Shown one piece after another: positions 40,601 through 49,673 of a DNA stretch of 64,000 nt. Each line of letters starts with the position of its first letter. Positions within the stretch are counted from its first letter, which is position 1. A model generated the notes under the pieces. The model was given only the letters and a program-made list of their open reading frames with translations. It was not told the origin of the DNA and searched no databases. The position numbers and the translations under genes were made by a program. Origin of the DNA: Candidatus Chlamydia corallus (GTDB lineage Bacteria > Chlamydiota > Chlamydiia > Chlamydiales > Chlamydiaceae); the NCBI RefSeq assembly GCF_002817655.1, contig NZ_NWQK01000002.1, forward strand, positions 248,001 to 312,000, read 5' to 3'.

Positions 40601-42664
40601 TCCTGTATTTCCAGTAATGACAGCTTCTCCATAAACTGGCTGTTGAACGGGGGCAGGTTCACTTGGAGAAGGAGTGTATGTGAAGGTGAGTACAAATTTC
40701 TCAGGGACATTCGCACCACCACCATTTTCCTTTGCTGTATTTCCATTTAAACAAAAACTCTCTAACGATGTCATAGTCAGAGATTTCCCTGAGGCAAGAG
40801 AGAGCCCCCCACCACTTTTATCGCTGGTGTTCCCTTGAAAGAGTGTTTTTCCTGTGAGGTTCGTGAATGTGATGTTATCCCCACAATAAAGGCCCCCGCC
40901 TTGATCAAGTGCTTTATTGTTAATAAACTGGATTCGATGAGAATCGGAACACTGGAATGTCGAGGTAATGTAAGCACCTCCTCCCATATTTTGGCATTCG
41001 TTGTTGTCAAACAATAACATGGATGTGATTCCAGATACAGTCAATCCCTTCGTACTATATAAGGCTCCTCCTTTTGCTATGTTTGTTGGAGGTGGTGTAG
41101 AGGTACCGACAGCAGCTGTAGTAGTTATAGGGCTAGAAACTACTGAAGTTATGGCTCCAGGCACTTTGGTAATAGGAGCGGAATAATTTCCAGTCTTATT
41201 TTTACTGAGGTGCACTTCTATGAGATTAGAGAGGGTGATATCGCCTACAGTAAAGATAGCTCCACCATTATCTGTCGAGGTGTTCCCAGAAAATGTAGCG
41301 AGCACAGAGCTATTGTTGATAACTAAATCCTTCTTAGTGTAGATAGCTCCGCCTTCGCCCCGAGAGATATTGTTGGTCATCTTCAGAGTAGCTATATCTT
41401 CTAGGGTGACGGCTCCTATAGCATAAATACCCCCACCCGACTTATTGGCCTTGTTGCCACTAAATAGGGTAGTTCCCGTGCATTTTTCGATTTGTACAGA
41501 ATCTCCAGCAAAGATAGCACCCCCAGATTCTCCAGTAATACCAGTAGTGACTGTAAGAGTTGGATCTACTGACGCATAGTTAGACTTGAAAGTGAGATCC
41601 TTATATGCAGAGATTAGAACAGCCTGTTTAGCATAGATAGCGCCTCCGTTTCCTGCAATTTCTTGCGTGAAGGTTAGTGGAGTCGATGGGCTACTGCTAC
41701 TACTACTACTTGTTGCTGTAGAGCTCGTTGGTTGAGGAGGGACAATAGCGTTGTTTGAAATAAATTCGATGGATTGTGTAATGTTCGAAATGGTTAGTGT
41801 AGACTCAGTATAGATTCCTCCACCAGCTTGTTCAGAAGTGTTTTTTTCAAATTTGAGACTGTCTAAAGCGTTAAATAAGGTAGCTCCTTTAACATAGAGC
41901 CCGCCGCCTTGCCCTGCCGAGGTGTTATTAGTAAAAGTTACTGCTTCAACAATCGCTTGTGTTGTGAACGCACCTTCAGTATAGACTGCGCCTCCACTTT
42001 TCTTCGCTGCGTTTCCTAAAAAGGTTAGGTTTTTTAAACCAGTAAATACTAAGGGCCCCTTAGAGTAAATAGCTGCTCCCTGTCCTGTCATCTTAAGGTC
42101 CTTAAGAGTAAGGGAGCCAGGATTTCCAGAGTCTGTGGTGAAGGTTAAAGTTCCGTTAGGCTGGTCACTATAAAAGGCAGCACCTCCTTTTGGGTCAGGA
42201 GTAGTGGTTGTTGCGGATGAGGATGAGCTACTGCTACTACCGCTGGAAGAAGCTAGTGAATGAGCAAGAATATCTGTAACTGAAGGAAAGAAAAGGTGAT
42301 AGGAATCTAAAAAGCTATCTTTTGTAAAATCAAAATACGAATTTATGTAAGTTGATCCGACTACAGATGTACCTCCACTAGAACTTCCTCCTGCACCTCC
42401 ACTAGAACTGCTATCAGCAGGTGGGGGTGGTGGTGGGGGTAAAGGAATATTTGTAAATGTAGAGAATGTGACATCACCAACAAAGGTATACGTAGTGCCT
42501 TCAGTGTCTGTTGAGGTTTGTGTAAATCCTGTTAAGGCAGCGTCGCTTGTAGGATCCCCAGTTCCTGTATGGCTGGTACTTATTTCAACAGAGGAGGGAT
42601 CTCCGAAGACCGTTAATGCGGGGATTACGGCAGCAAAAACAGCTGTAGCTGGTAGCCACTTCAT
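37598..42664 (-). CDS. pmp20: Polymorphic membrane protein Pmp20 (PmpB family autotransporter)
   Basis: The 1688-residue surface autotransporter begins with signal peptide MKWLPATAVFAAVIPALTVF. A Ser/Pro low-complexity region follows, then a long passenger of GGAI/GGGIY and FxxN repeats forming a beta helix. The C-terminal beta-barrel domain (about the last 300 residues) ends in Phe (RFVF), the outer membrane signature. A GTG at 42691 would add nine residues ahead of the signal; I prefer the ATG at 42664. Pmps act as adhesins and antigens. Order with pmp19 and homology to PmpB identify it. Its end lies in the 180-bp duplication. Confidence 0.93.
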   Translation of the reverse strand: MKWLPATAVFAAVIPALTVFGDPSSVEISTSHTGTGDPTSDAALTGFTQTSTDTEGTTYTFVGDVTFSTFTNIPLPPPPPPPADSSSSGGAGGSSSGGTSVVGSTYINSYFDFTKDSFLDSYHLFFPSVTDILAHSLASSSGSSSSSSSSATTTTPDPKGGAAFYSDQPNGTLTFTTDSGNPGSLTLKDLKMTGQGAAIYSKGPLVFTGLKNLTFLGNAAKKSGGAVYTEGAFTTQAIVEAVTFTNNTSAGQGGGLYVKGATLFNALDSLKFEKNTSEQAGGGIYTESTLTISNITQSIEFISNNAIVPPQPTSSTATSSSSSSSPSTPLTFTQEIAGNGGAIYAKQAVLISAYKDLTFKSNYASVDPTLTVTTGITGESGGAIFAGDSVQIEKCTGTTLFSGNKANKSGGGIYAIGAVTLEDIATLKMTNNISRGEGGAIYTKKDLVINNSSVLATFSGNTSTDNGGAIFTVGDITLSNLIEVHLSKNKTGNYSAPITKVPGAITSVVSSPITTTAAVGTSTPPPTNIAKGGALYSTKGLTVSGITSMLLFDNNECQNMGGGAYITSTFQCSDSHRIQFINNKALDQGGGLYCGDNITFTNLTGKTLFQGNTSDKSGGGLSLASGKSLTMTSLESFCLNGNTAKENGGGANVPEKFVLTFTYTPSPSEPAPVQQPVYGEAVITGNTGKSGGGIYTKNASFSNLSAVTFDKNTSSENGGGLLTQTDTDKTDCLFSYITNVNITNNTATNNGGGIAGAKAHFDRIDNFTMQSNQAKKGGGIYLTDALTIEKVMSGSIIQNTATESGGGIYAKNIALQALSGSFTIADNKVETNLTTAGNLYGGGIYSTGAVTLTNISGMFGITGNSVSNTGTAQDADIQGGGIYATTSLTINQCSTPIIFDNNSATTKKTTTTQQVAGGAVYAPTVTIENNFQTITFSNNSAKSEATAAATTGNKDSFGGAIGASSVSLTNNPSLTFTGNYAESGGAIGCIDATGGSPANKISITGNNSVFFKNNSALNRGGALCAATIDITNTNASFTNNSSKHDGSAICCSTALTLSAESQITFENNKVTETQTNATTPVTNLGAAIYGNNDTTDVTISLSALNGNILFQNNLCTATNKYCSIAGNVKFTKMEATAGKTIAFYDAVNVSTKEASAQGLTLNSQATSTGTILFSGEFHEHKSYIPQKVTFGNGKLILGKNAELSVVSFTQSPGTTITMGPGTVLSNHSKEAGGISLNNVIIDFSELVPPKDNQKATVSPPSLKLVSRTTADAKDKIDITGTITLLDPNGNLYQNSYLGQDRDVTLFNIDNAGGGTVTVTNVTLEGNLGAKKGYLGTWNLDPGSSGSKIILKWTFDKYLRWPYIPRDNHFYINSIWGAQNSLVTVKQGILGNMLNNARFEDPAFNNFWASAVASFLRKEVSRNSDPFTYHGRGYTAAVDAKPRQEFILGAAFSQVFGHAQSEYHLDNYKHKGSGHSTQASLYAGNIFYLPGTRSRPILFQGVATYGYMQHDTTTYYPSIEEQNTANWDSNAWLFDLRLSVDLKEPQPHSTGRFTVYTEAEYTKIRQEKFTELDYNPRSFSACSYGNLVIPIGLSIDGAVSSHGIIIYNKASAAYLPVILRNNPKASYEVLSTKEKDKVVNVLPTRNAARAEVSSQMYLGSYWTIYGTYTVDASMRTLVQMANGGMRFVF

Positions 42665-42807
42665 AGAGGAAAACCTATCAGATATATTCACAGACTCGAT
42701 AAGTGATAGATAAATCAGATGAATAAATTAGGCAAGGGATAAAAAAGCGAGCGCTTTAAGTATAACAACTCGTTTTGAAAATCCCTTTTCGTTTCTATAG
42801 TTAACTT

Positions 42808-45648
42808 CTAGAAGCTGAGAGAGAGGCCTGCATGTGCATTTGCTGAGAGGTTGCTTCCTTCTCGTTGCGTGCTAGAAATCCCGAGATAGGTAGTCACAAC
42901 TTTATACTTAATGGTGCTGTTTAATGTAATGTTTAGAGCTTCTTTCCCTAGAGGGACTCCTTGGATATCCCACTTGTAGTGATTTAACACTAAGGAAGCT
43001 GAAGATTGTGGGTTGACTCGATGTAGGTCTTTAATATACGAAGTGCTGACTTCGAGAAATAAGGAAGAACGAGAGCCTATAAAGCGCATTTCTAAAGCAA
43101 TACCTAAAGGTAAGGATAGGTTGTGCATTTCTGAAGAAGAAAAATATCTAGGGTCATAACCCGTTTCTACAAAGGGATTTTGCACTAATTTTGTATACTG
43201 GAGGTCTAGAAAGGGAGTGATCTTTAGGTAGCGTATTCCTTTAGGATAGGCATACGATACGCCAACAGATCCTGTCCATCCGTAGTTTCTCCATGATCCC
43301 TGAGAGGTTCCTTTATGGGGGAACACATGCTTCATTACCTGAGAGTCTTCAGTATAACTAAACGAGGATTTAAGAGAGAGTGCTTGCCAGCTTTTGTTAA
43401 GAGAGACGGTTCCTATCAGCATTTGAGCATGACTCTTATCTGCAGCGGTTTGTTGTGATGAGGAAGAAAAGAGCTGAGTGAGTGCGGCACTAAGTATGGT
43501 GTTGAAAGAGAAAGGAATCCTAGCCCCAACGTTATGACCTGCGTGCTGTACTAAAAGAGAATTGGAAATTTGTTTAGGATCTTGCTCCATAATTTGGTAG
43601 ATAGGACCTCCAAAAATACAGAGATGCTTGAGGGGGATGACCTCTGAGTTATTGAGGTAATTGTTATTTACCATAGACGCTATGTTCAGACCAGAAAATG
43701 TAGACCATAAGGTTGTTGGAACAAAAGATCCTTGTCGCTTTGGATCCAAAGAAAACTCTCCAGTCGGAGTCCAAGAGGCTATGATGGTTTTCTTTTCTTT
43801 GGTGTCGTTAGGAGACCAGGAGAATTTCCACGAGCCTTGATACCCATATCCCCTATATTCAGATTCAGTTATGACTAGATCTCCGACGTTTTTCCCTGGC
43901 CTAGAGGGGGCTTCAACAAGTTTTTTCGCAGATAGAATAATCGAGGTTGTATAAGATTTTGCTGCGTATTCATGATTTTCATAGAAAGATTCTGTGTGGC
44001 CATAGATCACAGGAATGCCTGAAATTTCAATAGAAGCCTTTGAGGTGGCTCGGATTTCTGCAGGAGCTGAAGAATCTGGATTTTCTAGGTTGAATCCTAA
44101 ATTTGTAATTACAATTTTATCTTTTTCAGAATTTTCCCCTTGGGTGATCAATTTGGAACCTGGCCCGAGAGCAAGAAGGCCCCCCTCTTGATAAAAAGAA
44201 CGAACAGCAAGAATCGCTTCCCCTTCTATAGAAAGGACTCCAGAACAAAGACGTACAGGTTGGTTTATAATTGAAGTTTTGTTCTTATTTTCTTTTTTAT
44301 GCTCTGGAGATAGGCGAGCTCCTGAAAAAATAACCGCCCCTCCAGATTTTATAAATCTTGGGTGGTTGATATAGACAGAGTTATAACTTTCTGTTGCAGA
44401 AATTACAGGATCATAGAAACAAATCCTAAACCCTCCGTTAGCGCTGAGAGAAAATTCCCTAGGAGCTCCTCGGATAGTAATGGCATTATTTGTGAAGTTT
44501 GAGGTTGAACCTATAGGTTTACTGGAATTCGATCGTACTTTATTTCCAAAGAATTCAATATCTCCTTGATTTGCATATAGGCGTACTATAGATCCAGTAC
44601 TATGCATATAGATAGCGCCACCCTCTAATCCAGATGCAGAGTTATTTATAAAGTAAACAGGACCTTGAGCATCGATGTCGCAAAGAGAAGATGCTGCTAT
44701 GGCCCCTCCACCAGCTGCTGAGTTCGCTTCAAAGACGATACTACCTTTGCAATCCTTGATGTTAACATAATCTGCGTGGATCGCCCCGCCAAATTTTTCT
44801 GCGGTGTTTTTAGTAAATAGGGTGTCGCCCCATTGTGAATAGAGATTACAGTGGCGGCTATAGACAGCACCTCCTAAAAGAGCATTGTTAGAGAGAAAAC
44901 TTGTCGTTTGAAAGTTATTCTCAAGAGTTACTACTCCTTGATCATTATAAATGGCTCCACCAAGTTCGGCTTCGTTCTCTTGAAAGATGATCTCTTGATT
45001 CCCAGCAAAGGTAATAGGCGAGCCAGGACTTACGCTACTTATGGCTCCTCCGTATGCTCGATGAGAGGGATCTCTATTCATAGCTTTGTTTTTTAGAAAT
45101 AGGACGGTTCCTCGATTGTCTTTAAAGAGGAGGGCTTTACTTTTTCTCCCCTCTAAGAGCAACGCTCCCCCAGGTCCATAGCTGATGTTATTTTGGCAAA
45201 GCACGCTAGTATTATTTACGAAGGAGAGATCGCCAGAGGTGGTAAGGACACCTCCACAACTTTCATTGTTTTCAAGAACAAGAGAGCGAAGACCTTTGAA
45301 GGTAACATTGGATTCAGAAAACAGTCCAGCACCGCGGGCCCCTAAATGGATGTTTTTAAAGGTAAGAGCCGCTAGTGGAGTGCTGTTTATAAAAAAGAGG
45401 TCGCCTTTTAAGTTAAGGAATGCAGCTCCAGGTTTATGGATAGAATTTCCTAAAAAATCACAGACAATAAAATCTTTGCGTAGAGAATATGTAGTTTTTG
45501 TTAAAGATGAACTGCGTAGAGTAAAAAGTTCAGGATCTTCTCCAGAGTGAATCCCCGATAGAGGGAGGAGGATATCGTTCCCTGTTAGATAAGAAAGGGG
45601 ACAAAGGGAAGAGATAAATAAAAATCCCCAAAGACGGATCTGCTTCAT
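42808..45648 (-). CDS. pmp19: Polymorphic membrane protein Pmp19 (PmpA family autotransporter)
   Basis: The 946-residue autotransporter has a signal peptide (MKQIRLWGFLFISSLCPLSY), GGAI and FxxN motifs (for example ELGGAIYNDQG and KFGGAIHADYV) and a C-terminal barrel ending LSLSF. It is less repeat-rich than Pmp20 and corresponds to the conserved PmpA. It lies 143 bp upstream of pmp20 in the same direction and may be cotranscribed with it. A short AAAGC/GCTTT stem followed by T residues in the gap is a weak terminator candidate. Confidence 0.93.
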   Translation of the reverse strand: MKQIRLWGFLFISSLCPLSYLTGNDILLPLSGIHSGEDPELFTLRSSSLTKTTYSLRKDFIVCDFLGNSIHKPGAAFLNLKGDLFFINSTPLAALTFKNIHLGARGAGLFSESNVTFKGLRSLVLENNESCGGVLTTSGDLSFVNNTSVLCQNNISYGPGGALLLEGRKSKALLFKDNRGTVLFLKNKAMNRDPSHRAYGGAISSVSPGSPITFAGNQEIIFQENEAELGGAIYNDQGVVTLENNFQTTSFLSNNALLGGAVYSRHCNLYSQWGDTLFTKNTAEKFGGAIHADYVNIKDCKGSIVFEANSAAGGGAIAASSLCDIDAQGPVYFINNSASGLEGGAIYMHSTGSIVRLYANQGDIEFFGNKVRSNSSKPIGSTSNFTNNAITIRGAPREFSLSANGGFRICFYDPVISATESYNSVYINHPRFIKSGGAVIFSGARLSPEHKKENKNKTSIINQPVRLCSGVLSIEGEAILAVRSFYQEGGLLALGPGSKLITQGENSEKDKIVITNLGFNLENPDSSAPAEIRATSKASIEISGIPVIYGHTESFYENHEYAAKSYTTSIILSAKKLVEAPSRPGKNVGDLVITESEYRGYGYQGSWKFSWSPNDTKEKKTIIASWTPTGEFSLDPKRQGSFVPTTLWSTFSGLNIASMVNNNYLNNSEVIPLKHLCIFGGPIYQIMEQDPKQISNSLLVQHAGHNVGARIPFSFNTILSAALTQLFSSSSQQTAADKSHAQMLIGTVSLNKSWQALSLKSSFSYTEDSQVMKHVFPHKGTSQGSWRNYGWTGSVGVSYAYPKGIRYLKITPFLDLQYTKLVQNPFVETGYDPRYFSSSEMHNLSLPLGIALEMRFIGSRSSLFLEVSTSYIKDLHRVNPQSSASLVLNHYKWDIQGVPLGKEALNITLNSTIKYKVVTTYLGISSTQREGSNLSANAHAGLSLSF

Positions 45649-45826
45649 ATGTCGGAGTCCTAATAAGTTATAGTCTCATACAGATCTAAACTTACATAGA
45701 AAAGAAAAATAAATATACGGAAATAAAAACTTAACCAAGGAATCTTATAGCGATGAGTTTTGTTAATTTTCTTTCTAGATAAAGCTCTGAGAAGATATTC
45801 TGACCTCGCAGAGCTTATCAGAAACT

Positions 45827-46129
45827 TTAATCTTTGTCGTCCAGGATTCCCTTCTTAAAATCCTGAAGTTCATGAGAGATATTTTTAACAAGCAACTTAG
45901 CCTGTTTTGCGAATGACTTAGTATGCTGCTTAGAATTTTTAAATAACACTCTACTTTTTTTAGCCCCAGAGTTTTTCACTTTGAGGATTTTCTTCCGCAG
46001 TTGAACTCCACTTTTAGGAGTAAATAAGCATGTTAATAACGTAGCTATGAATCCGCCGAATAAAACACCTCGTAGCCAGCGAAATCGTTTGCATTTGGTT
46101 TTCTTAAATTTGTGTTTGTTCCCGAACAT
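45827..46129 (-). CDS. Small YtxH-like membrane protein
   Basis: The 100-residue protein starts MFGNKHKFKKTKCK. The frame extends upstream, but this ATG has GAGGGA at good spacing and lies 19 bp after the previous gene. One membrane segment (about 21-37, VLFGGFIATLLTCLFTP) is followed by PKSGVQLRKKI, the Gly-x-x-P-K-S-G-x-x-x-R pattern of YtxH/gas-vesicle-like envelope proteins, and a very basic tail. Function unknown. Confidence 0.7.
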   Translation of the reverse strand: MFGNKHKFKKTKCKRFRWLRGVLFGGFIATLLTCLFTPKSGVQLRKKILKVKNSGAKKSRVLFKNSKQHTKSFAKQAKLLVKNISHELQDFKKGILDDKD

Positions 46130-46148
46130 AACGATATCCCTCAACGTT

Positions 46149-46508
46149 TTAATCTTTATTACGAAACACTTTCCAAATGAGGAGTAGTGCTGCGCACCAT
46201 TTAATTCCTTGGCATAAATTTTTTTTCCAACCTCTCTGCTTTTTTTCATCTAAGAGTTCTTCAATATCCTCAGAGAGAGAGTCGCGATTTTTTCTTTTTT
46301 TTAGCCATCCACAGAGAAGCTTTTTTCCTAACATCAAAGGAGCTAGGATTTTAGCTTCGAAATTTAAAATTGTAGTCATCCGATGGATGTTTTTAAGGAT
46401 TCTATTGATGTGGCGTAGGAAGAAGATCGTCATCACGAAAATGGTGCACATCCCTATCGAGAGGAGCACGCAACAGAAAATTAAGATTCCGAGAAGATAG
46501 TTATCCAT
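46149..46508 (-). CDS. Small membrane protein, unknown function (DUF948-like)
   Basis: The 119-residue protein has an N-terminal membrane helix (about 4-32), an amphipathic or coiled middle, a charged stretch (KKRKNRDSLSEDIEELLDEKKQR) and a short hydrophobic C-terminal part. The layout resembles proteins often encoded next to YtxH-type proteins, as here. There is no strong ribosome site. Probably cotranscribed with the gene downstream. Confidence 0.65.
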   Translation of the reverse strand: MDNYLLGILIFCCVLLSIGMCTIFVMTIFFLRHINRILKNIHRMTTILNFEAKILAPLMLGKKLLCGWLKKRKNRDSLSEDIEELLDEKKQRGWKKNLCQGIKWCAALLLIWKVFRNKD

Positions 46509-46644
46509 AAAAAATAAAAAATTAATTACAACTTTTTATTCTTTATTTTACTTTCTATGAAGTGTTTTTTTCTAAAACTAATCTTTAATTTATTAATAAA
46601 AAATTAAAAATACCTGTCCTGTTTACTATGAATAAGATAGGTTT

Positions 46645-47994
46645 TTATTCTGTGGAAAGTGGGGTTTCCTTGAAAGAAGAGACCTTTTCAGGGAACTGAA
46701 CTTCTTTTCTTAATAGGAAGACTCCTAAGAGGTTAAAGCAAAGGAGTAGAGCTCCAGATACGGACATGATCAGTAAAGCTGTATTCTGGCTGAGGAAACA
46801 AAATAGGGGAAGAATAAGAAGACCGTAGAGAGTGTAGATCTTTGTACCCAGGTTTCCGTAAAGAAACTTTGCACACTTCTTGCCAACCAGGAAGTAGGAG
46901 ATGATCGTCGTATAGCCTGTAACAAAGAAGAAGGTGGGGAGGAAGAACCTTACCATAGGGAAATAGCTTGTTAGGGTATGTTCTACTGCTTGAGAAGCGT
47001 TTTCGAATCCCAGAGACCATGAGCCTGAAGCCAGCACCATGAGAAGACTAAGAGTACAGATCAGGTTGTCTATGGCAATGCCAACAATACTGAGCTGGGC
47101 CTGAGTCCTGGGATCTTTGGCAGAACTTTCACTTTGGATGATGGAATCAAAACCTATACCAATATCCCCAGAATAGGCTGCTCGTGAAATTCCTTGATGA
47201 ATGGTAGTTGCTACAGTACAGCCTGCAAATCCTCCCAAGGCGCTTTGTCCTTTAAATGCCGAAGAGAATACTGTGGTGATTAGCTGAGGAAGGGTAGAAA
47301 ACTCTTTGATTAGGATATAGAGGGCTAGGGCACAATAAAGAAGCATAAAAAAAGGAAGAACTAGAGAACAAATTTTTCCTATACGCTGTAAACCTCCTTG
47401 AATTGCATAGAAAACAAGAAAGAGAAGAGCTAGCATCGGGTAGATTTTAGGAATGTTCCAGCAGTGGGCAAGACTGTCAGTAATGACTGAAAACTGGTAT
47501 ATTTCAACTCCATAAATGCAGAGAAGAATCGCAACAATAACAGAAACTACAGGGGTTTTAAATGCCTTGGTAAGAAAATACATCGGCCCGCCCTGATAGA
47601 CACCATCACTATCTAACTTACGGAACTTGATGCCGAGGTATACCTCAGAATATTTAACAATAGACCCAAAAATACCAGCAATCCAAACCCAAAAAAGAGC
47701 CCCAGGTCCACCGATACACGCGGCTGTGACAATTCCTACAACATTCCCTATACCGATATTTCCTCCTGCGGAGGCAAAAAATACTTTTATAGGATGGACA
47801 CCTTGTTTTGTTTCTTTTTCTTGAGCATTCTGAGAATAGTAACGAAAAAGCTTACAAAATTGAGCGAACTTCGTAAATTGAGAAAACCGTGACTTCCAGG
47901 AAAAACCAACGCCTAGAACAATGATTAGAAGAAAGGCGACGTAAGACCAAAAAAAATCATCAAAGACAGATAAAAGTGATAGGAGACAGTTCAT
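46645..47994 (-). CDS. Sodium:alanine/glycine symporter (AGCS family)
   Basis: The 449-residue transporter has about ten membrane segments. The AGCS signature is seen in KVFFASAGGNIGIGNVVGIV and GGPGALFWVW, with KYSEVYLGIKFRK after it. It probably imports Ala or Gly with sodium. D-alanine transport has also been suggested for the family. A GTG codon precedes the ATG at 47994; I chose the ATG. Confidence 0.9.
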   Translation of the reverse strand: MNCLLSLLSVFDDFFWSYVAFLLIIVLGVGFSWKSRFSQFTKFAQFCKLFRYYSQNAQEKETKQGVHPIKVFFASAGGNIGIGNVVGIVTAACIGGPGALFWVWIAGIFGSIVKYSEVYLGIKFRKLDSDGVYQGGPMYFLTKAFKTPVVSVIVAILLCIYGVEIYQFSVITDSLAHCWNIPKIYPMLALLFLVFYAIQGGLQRIGKICSLVLPFFMLLYCALALYILIKEFSTLPQLITTVFSSAFKGQSALGGFAGCTVATTIHQGISRAAYSGDIGIGFDSIIQSESSAKDPRTQAQLSIVGIAIDNLICTLSLLMVLASGSWSLGFENASQAVEHTLTSYFPMVRFFLPTFFFVTGYTTIISYFLVGKKCAKFLYGNLGTKIYTLYGLLILPLFCFLSQNTALLIMSVSGALLLCFNLLGVFLLRKEVQFPEKVSSFKETPLSTE

Positions 47995-48025
47995 CACAAC
48001 GGAAAAAGTTTTTTAAAAAATTATT

Positions 48026-48556
48026 TTACTTCCTCTTAAAGGGATCTATATTATCTCTTTTTTCAGTTTGTTTTGTAGGAAAATAAAATTTGTAAACGAG
48101 TAACAATGTTCCTAAAGAAATAAATACATCCGCGACATTAAAAGTAGGGAATGCCCATTGTTTATAATTAAAAGAAATAAAATCAACTACGTGTCCGTAA
48201 AAGATAATATCCCCAACATTGCCTATAGCTCCTGAACAGAGAAGGATCAGCGCGGCTCGGATTGTTGATGATATAGATTTTTTTTTAAATATAAGGTAAG
48301 CCAGAATGCCGAAAATAATAAATATACGCAGAAGGAATAAGAAATATTTATAATCTGAAAAGAGACCAAAAGCAGCTCCTTCATTAAATATAGGAGCAAG
48401 TGAAAATGAAAACTGCCCCCAACTATGAGTATATAAGGTGGGGTGCGTTAAAATTTGGAGATCTTTGTATTGTAATAAGACAACTAGCTTAGTGACCCAG
48501 TCGATTAAAACAAGCAGGGCAACGACTAGCAGTGTACTACGAAAACGTTTGGCCAT
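48026..48556 (-). CDS. lspA: Lipoprotein signal peptidase (signal peptidase II)
   Basis: The 176-residue aspartic protease has four membrane segments. The catalytic Asp residues are in GNVGDIIFYGHVVDFI and FNVADVFISLG, matching family boxes III and V. It cleaves the prolipoproteins that this window encodes, such as OmcA. It starts 5 bp after the dksA-like stop. Confidence 0.94.
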   Translation of the reverse strand: MAKRFRSTLLVVALLVLIDWVTKLVVLLQYKDLQILTHPTLYTHSWGQFSFSLAPIFNEGAAFGLFSDYKYFLFLLRIFIIFGILAYLIFKKKSISSTIRAALILLCSGAIGNVGDIIFYGHVVDFISFNYKQWAFPTFNVADVFISLGTLLLVYKFYFPTKQTEKRDNIDPFKRK

Positions 48557-48561
48557 AGAAC

Positions 48562-48936
48562 TTAATTCCCAGATAGCAGCCCTTTTTCAAACTGTTCTTG
48601 AGCTTTCACTGTCATGGTAGCGTAGGGAATAGCTATCAACCTAGCCAGGGGAATTTCTTCTCCACTGACATCACAAATTCCGTAGGAAGACTCATCAATC
48701 TTTTTTAGAGCTCTATTAATTTGTCTTAGAAGCTCGTATTCTTTTGTGGTGACTTCTAGGCTAATAGTTCGATCGAAGGTATCGGTACCCTGGTCTGCTT
48801 GATGCTGGGAATACCCTGTAGCTTCGTTAGGTTTTTTCACTTCTTGAGCGTTTCCTTCTAGAGTATGCGACAATTTGGCCTTCATTTCCAAAAGTCTTTT
48901 CTTAAACTGTTCTATTTCCTCATCTGATAATGGCAC
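48562..48936 (-). CDS. DksA/TraR-type protein with degenerate zinc finger
   Basis: The 124-residue protein has a coiled coil (about 5-75) and the family's YGICDVSGEEIPLARL...P.A. block. DksA binds the RNA polymerase secondary channel. Only one Cys (in GICD) remains of the four-Cys zinc finger, so zinc binding looks lost. The tip reads DQGTDTFDRT, with acidic residues where DksA has its active DxxDxA loop. The start is GTG with AAAGGAG 7 nt upstream. Confidence 0.85.
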   Translation of the reverse strand: MPLSDEEIEQFKKRLLEMKAKLSHTLEGNAQEVKKPNEATGYSQHQADQGTDTFDRTISLEVTTKEYELLRQINRALKKIDESSYGICDVSGEEIPLARLIAIPYATMTVKAQEQFEKGLLSGN

Positions 48937-48959
48937 AACCCTGCTCCTTTAAAATTCAA

Positions 48960-49418
48960 CTATTTTTCCATATCTGGAGTTGCTGACAATAAGACTTCCA
49001 TTAATTCACCAACGTCTTTGAATCGACGATAGACGCAGGCAAATCGGATATAGGCAATCATATCAGACTTTTTAAGATACTTCATTACTAGTTCGCCAAT
49101 TTCTTTCGTAGAGATTTCCCTATTTTGTTTCCCTAAGAGCTCGGATTTAACATTAGAAGCTATGGCATGAACCTGGTCTTGGCCAATTCGTGTGTGGCTA
49201 GAGGCTGCGTTCAGACCATGAATTAATTTAGATTCTTGAAAATTTTCGTAGCGACCATCACGTTTTAATACTTGTAAGGTGAGCTCAACCGTTTCAAATG
49301 TCGTAAAACGTTGAGAACACTTTAAACATTCCCGACGGCGTTTTATTGCGTTAGCTTCTGGAGCGTTTCTTGAATCTATAACTTTCAACTCCCCATGATT
49401 GCAAAAAGGACACTGCAT
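48960..49418 (-). CDS. nrdR: Transcriptional repressor NrdR
   Basis: The 152-residue protein has an N-terminal zinc ribbon (CPFCNHGELKVIDSR and CLKCSQRFTTFE) and an ATP-cone domain (about 47-137, VLKRDGRYENFQESKLIHGL). NrdR senses dATP/ATP and represses ribonucleotide reductase genes. AGGAGGT 7 nt upstream is a near-perfect ribosome site. Confidence 0.95.
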   Translation of the reverse strand: MQCPFCNHGELKVIDSRNAPEANAIKRRRECLKCSQRFTTFETVELTLQVLKRDGRYENFQESKLIHGLNAASSHTRIGQDQVHAIASNVKSELLGKQNREISTKEIGELVMKYLKKSDMIAYIRFACVYRRFKDVGELMEVLLSATPDMEK

Positions 49419-49673
49419 GGGAGCTACCTCCTAGGTTAAGGTAGTCTAAGAAAAACTGGATTTTTAGGTTAGGATAAATATAAGTGACTATAGTTGCAAA
49501 GTTTTTTTCCACGAAATCAAGGGAAGACAAAATACTTCCTTAGAGTAGCAGCCTTGGAAGTTGCTGTTATCTTGAGCCAGTGTGTGAAATTATTTTGCTT
49601 ATTGAGAAGAAAAAATCGTATTCTACTCTAGAAAAGCTTTTGTTGTAAAGCTTCTGTTATTAAACGAGGTGGG

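Noticed and set aside
41480-42300. Short repeated motifs in pmp20 as a CRISPR array
   Set aside because: They are in-frame GGAI and FxxN protein repeats with irregular spacing, not DNA direct repeats.
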